In this document: in pieces, positions 60,190-64,000 of the stretch
Position numbering within the stretch: position 1 is the stretch's first letter
How the letters are laid out: each line of letters starts with the position of its first letter
Notes under the pieces: generated by a model
Told to the model about the DNA's origin: nothing
Database searches by the model: none
What the model saw: only the letters and a program-made list of their open reading frames with translations
Source: Mesotaenium endlicherianum
Taxonomy: Eukaryota; Streptophyta; Zygnematophyceae; Zygnematales; Mesotaeniaceae
Direction of reading: 5' to 3'
DNA: 64,000 nt
NCBI GenBank assembly: GCA_009602735.1
Contig: WELA01004268.1
Span: forward strand, 1,046,213 to 1,110,212
Made by a program: the position numbers and the translations under genes

Positions 60190-60828
60190 GCTAGAGATAG
60201 TGAGTCGTCACTAGCTGCCCTCGTAGCAGGTATGATGGGTCCTGCTGAATTGGATTCACTATGCATGCTTGACAACCAGATAAAGGAGACCATCAGCAAT
60301 ATAGATCTCCAGAGAGTGCACACTCTGGATGATCTTGTTCCACCTGATGTCCAACATTTCTTTGCTAAGTCAGGAGAACAATGCGAAAGTCAGGAAAAGA
60401 CAGTCCCCCCTATCCTAATGCATTGCATGATTGCAGGTAGGAAGGTGAGGGCATTTGTTGACGGAGGGGCGTCACATACTTTCATCCATAAGGACTTAAT
60501 TAAGCAACTAAGACTGCCTACTGTCACCCAAGGGAACAGAAAAATATTCCTTGGAGATGCCTCAAGTATCCCGGGAGGAATTATAGTCAAGCCTATTGGG
60601 GTCCAGTTAGGTTCTGGCATTGCAATTCTAACTGAAACGCTTACATTTGAGGTACTCAACACTGGCTTTTATGGTCTTGTGCTAGGTAGGTCCTGGCTTA
60701 ATAGACATCAAGCTGAAGTGTGTTGGAGCAGAGGTACAGTTAAAGTGAGAGGAGCCAGTGATGGGCAGACTAACTTGGCACCCACCAGTGCTCTTCCTCT
60801 TGTCCTGTATGGATGGCAAATGAAGTAA
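60190..60828 (+). pseudogene. Protease region of the terminal chromodomain element
   Basis: Retropepsin-like: VRAFVDGGASHTFIHKDLI at about 60446, then FEVLNTGFYGLVLGRSWLN at about 60650, the second family motif. Confidence 0.75.
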
Positions 60829-60855
60829 AAGAAGAGGCTTCCAAGAGGATGCAAA

Positions 60856-62390
60856 TTGTTGAATGTAATGGAGTTCATCAACAACTGGAACCAGAAGGAA
60901 GACAGAATGTTCTGTCTGCTGCTAAGAGGGGTACCTCCTCAACCTGAAAAAGTGATTGAGCAAAAGGTAAGCCCTCCGGAGCAACCTACTGCTGCAAAAA
61001 TTGTTGCTCAGTACACTGATGTTTTCAATATGCCTCCAGAACTACCTCCTGAGAGCGAAGTGGATCACAGGATTGATTTATTACCTGGGAGTCAGCCACC
61101 CTGGCAATGCACTTATGGCTTGTCTTATGTGGAGAGCGAGGAGTTGAAAACACAGATTGCAGAGCTTGAGGAAAATGGTTACATTTCCCATAGTAAATCA
61201 CCTTATGGCGCACCCATCCTCTTTGTTAAGAAAAAGGATGGGAGTATGCGAATGTGTGTTGATTACAGAGCTCTTAACCGAAATACAATAAAGAACAAGT
61301 ATGCTTTACCCTGAATCGAGGATTTGCTTGATACCCTGTCTGATGCTAAAGTGTTCAGTAAGATAGATCTCAAGAGTGGTTATCATCAAATCAGAATTGC
61401 TGAGGGGGATGAACACAAGACTGCCTTTCGCACACGTTATGGACACTATAAGTTCAACGTGATGCCATTCGGACTGACCAATGCTCCTGCAACCTTCATG
61501 GGTGGTATGAATGACATTTTCAGACCTCACCTGGATAAGTTTGAGCAAGTCTTCCTGAATGATATTTTAATTATATCTAAGGATGAAGCTCAGCATGCTG
61601 AACACTTAAAGACAGTCATGGACACTTTGAGAAGGAACCAGTTGCATGCTAAAATGAGCAAGTGTGATTTCTTCAAAGAAAGTATTGAATTTCTAGGCCA
61701 TGTTGTCAGCAAAGAAGGCATCAGTGTGGATCCTAAGGAGCTCCAGACCATAAGGGACTGGCCTATACCACAATCCGTCTCCGAAGTTAGAGCCTTCCTT
61801 GGGTTAGCTAACTACTATAGGAGATTTATTGAGAATTATTCTACAAAGGCCAGTATACTGACTGACCTTACCAAGAAGGACATAGGGCATGTGTGGGGGG
61901 AAGAGCTGCAGGTTGCCTTCCAGACTCTTAAAGATGCTCTTTGTTCTGCCCCAGTGCTAGCCGTGTATGACCCCAGCAAACCTGTGCAGGTGGTTACTGA
62001 TGCCTCTGACTTTGCCATGGGTGCTATTTTGTTGCGGCCTGCTGATAAAACTACAAAGGATGGTAAGGTACGGCAGGAGTGGCATCCTGTATTGTACGAG
62101 TCTATGAAATTTAATCCAGCGGATATTAATTACTCAGTGCATGATAAAGAGCTGCTAGCTATCATTCATGTGCTCAAACAGTAGAGAGCATACTTACATG
62201 GTAAAGCTTGTAAGGTGATTACAGATCATCTAGCTCTGACTCACTTTCAGAAGAAATCCAAGCTGTCAAGGAGGGAGAACCGCTGGAGCTAGGTACTGGA
62301 GAAGTTTCAAGTCCAGATCGACTACAAACCAGGGAAGTTGAATCCTGCTGATGCACTCTCTAGAAGACCTGACTTGCAAGAAAGGAAATT
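60856..62390 (+). pseudogene. Reverse transcriptase and RNase H of the terminal chromodomain element
   Basis: RT signatures in order: [52 protein letters not shown], followed by the connection region [20 protein letters not shown]. RNase H signatures: [32 protein letters not shown] and LNPADALSRRPDL. Broken in several places. Confidence 0.82.
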
Positions 62391-62639
62391 TAGTCAGCAT
62401 GCTGTAGATAAAGTCCTGTGTGCACTCACTTCACTAAAGGTGAAAAAGTCCTTCCTTGAACAACTTAGGAAAGCCTACCTTTCTGACCCAACATTTGAGC
62501 CCAGTCCCACTGATGGTGTTTGTCTTGCTACTGCACCTGGGTATAGACATAAGGGTGGGGTCTGGGTAATTGAAACCACTTCAGGCAGGCTAAAGCTGGT
62601 CATTCCTAATAACTTGGAAATTACTGAGTCAAGCACATG

Positions 62640-63939
62640 ACAATTTACTGGGTGGGCATTTGGGGCAGGCCAAAACTGTTGGCAAATTGGCCAAACATTA
62701 TCATTGGGAGGGGTTACCTCGGGAGGTCTTGAAATATGTTAAGTCCTGCGACCAATGCCAAAGGAATATGTCTAGGCACACACCACTGGGGGGCCTCTTA
62801 CAACCACTTCCCATCCCAGCTGGCCGCTGGGAAACAATATCCATGGACTGGGTGGTAACACTACCAAGAACTGCCAATGGGCATCATTCGATACTGGTAG
62901 TAGTGGATAAACTGACAAAAATGGTCATTTTCATCCCCACAACTGTCAAAGTAACTGCACTCGAAACAGCGAGACAGTTCTACAACCATGTAGTATGCCA
63001 ACATGGGCTACCCTCTGATATAATCTCAGACAGGGATCGAAATTCACCTCTAAATTTTGGAGAGCTTTAATGGGGTTAATGGGAGTCAGGCAGCTGCTGA
63101 GCACAGCTAACCACCCTCAGACTGATGGGCAGACTGAAAGAACTAACCGAGTTCTGCAAGAGGTACTGAGAGCCTGTATTAACCAAAAACAAGATGATTG
63201 GGATGACCTGTTACCTCAAATCCAGTTTGGTGTCAACAGTGCGGTGCACGCGTCAACGGAGAAAACTCCTTTTGAACTCAGCATGGGTAGAGTCCCTAAG
63301 TCTCCTTTAGATGTACTGGGGGAGTCTTTAGCTCACCTTGTAGGGATTGACAATCCAATCTCCCTCCAGTTAACACAAATGTTTGCTGACACCCTGTCAG
63401 AAGTCCAACAGAACCTGCACAAAGCCCAGGCAAACCAACAAAAATACGCTAATCAGCACCGTCGTGAACTAATATTTACTAAGGACGATTTGGTCAAACT
63501 GCATTCTCAGCACCTGTACCTACCTGGTGTAATCATGAAAAAGCTTGGTCCTGTTTGGGTCGGTCCATATTCGGTGGTGCGCCGTGTTGGTCAGAATGCT
63601 TACAAACTGAACATGTCAGCAGAATATAGGGGCCACCCGGTCTTTAATGTCTCCTTCCTGGAACCATACATCAAAGGTGACACACTGTTCACAGGTCGGT
63701 TACCTGTCCAACCGAGACCGGTTCCCGCTGTCTGGGATGGTGACCCTGAGGAGTATGAGGTCGAGGAGATTTTAGACGCTCGCTTTGTCCGTCGCTCATC
63801 TAAATATGTCATGAAGTACCTGGTCAGATGGAAGGGTTACGACGCCTCTGGAGACACTTGGGAATTTATAGACCAGCTGACCAATACCAAAAGGGCGTTG
63901 AAACGGTTCCACCTGCGGGCGGCTGGCACCCCTCCCTAA
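62640..63939 (+). pseudogene. Integrase with chromodomain of the terminal element
   Basis: HHCC zinc region (CDQCQRNMSRHTPLGGLLQP), DDE core (ISMDWVVTLPRTANGHHSIL, VVDKLTKMVIFIPT, NHPQTDGQTERTNRVLQ), GPY/F-like segment (KKLGPVWVGPYSVVRRVGQN) and a C-terminal chromodomain at about 63745-63925 (YLVRWKGYDASGDTWEF). Ends at the stop 63937-63939. Broken in a few places. Confidence 0.85.
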
Positions 63940-64000
63940 CTATCATTTTAGTGGCCCTGGACAGGGTACCGGAGGTCCTGTCTCCATATAAATCGGAGGG

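Larger units (their letters stand above)
57946..64000 (+). mobile_element. Chromodomain Ty3/gypsy element, runs off window at its polypurine tract
   Basis: A 5' LTR of about 709 bp (57946-58654, TGTAATAAAT...TTCATTTCA) is followed by an initiator-Met primer site and then gag, protease, RT, RNase H, integrase and chromodomain. The window ends in a purine run (aaatcggaggg) that looks like the polypurine tract, so the 3' LTR should start right after base 64000. It is a different family from 23131-29810: a separate gag, a longer LTR and only moderate protein similarity. Broken in roughly eight places. Confidence 0.85.

Overview
The window looks like nuclear DNA of a streptophyte (charophyte) green alga, with Chara-like genomes the best guess. 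This is inference. It rests on a plant-type Nodulin-like/NFD4 transporter gene, GT-AG introns, proteins rich in Ala/Gln/Ser homopolymers coded by CAG/CTG-type repeats, assembly gaps, and a very high load of Ty3/gypsy elements with initiator-Met-tRNA primer sites. One of these elements carries a DNA methyltransferase, a combination already reported from charophytes. Nothing here looks bacterial or organellar. 

Layout. 1-4.06 kb: the 3' part of a host gene with an OCRE domain (+ strand, three exons in view). 4.06-12.9 kb: mostly non-coding, with a few decayed coding-like stretches. 12.94-18.60 kb: a five-exon Nodulin-like MFS transporter gene on the - strand. Its exons join in phase and keep every expected family block. 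18.6-20.1 kb: nothing recognised. 20.1-45.66 kb: one large Ty3/gypsy-type fossil, about 12.2 kb without its inserts, split by two later insertions of a single chromodomain Ty3/gypsy family (23131-29810 and 35103-41807). Each insert has 503-bp LTRs and a perfect 5-bp target duplication. 45.66-49.75 kb: a foldback element, then a possible zinc-finger exon and an acidic coding stretch with a sequencing gap. 49.8-54.3 kb: a gag-type fossil followed by a GC-rich tandem-repeat coding region. 54.3-57.95 kb: a truncated Ty3/gypsy fossil on the - strand. 57.95-64.0 kb: a chromodomain Ty3/gypsy element on the + strand that runs off the end of the window at its polypurine tract. 

Main point. The large outer element has the order gag - protease - cytosine-5 DNA methyltransferase - long uncharacterised coding stretch - reverse transcriptase - RNase H - integrase - PHD-finger-like module. 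It thus appears to have carried both a DNA-methylation writer and a chromatin-reader-like module, while the elements inserted into it carry a chromodomain. Its terminal repeats are also arranged unusually (A - body - B A B) instead of as two equal LTRs. By eye its repeats differ by about 5%, against roughly 0.6% and 1.2% for the two inserts, which fits the nesting order. The outer element is clearly broken, with of the order of ten breaks plus the two insertions. The first insert looks whole. 

The two host genes are not functionally linked: one is probably a nuclear RNA-processing protein and the other a membrane transporter.
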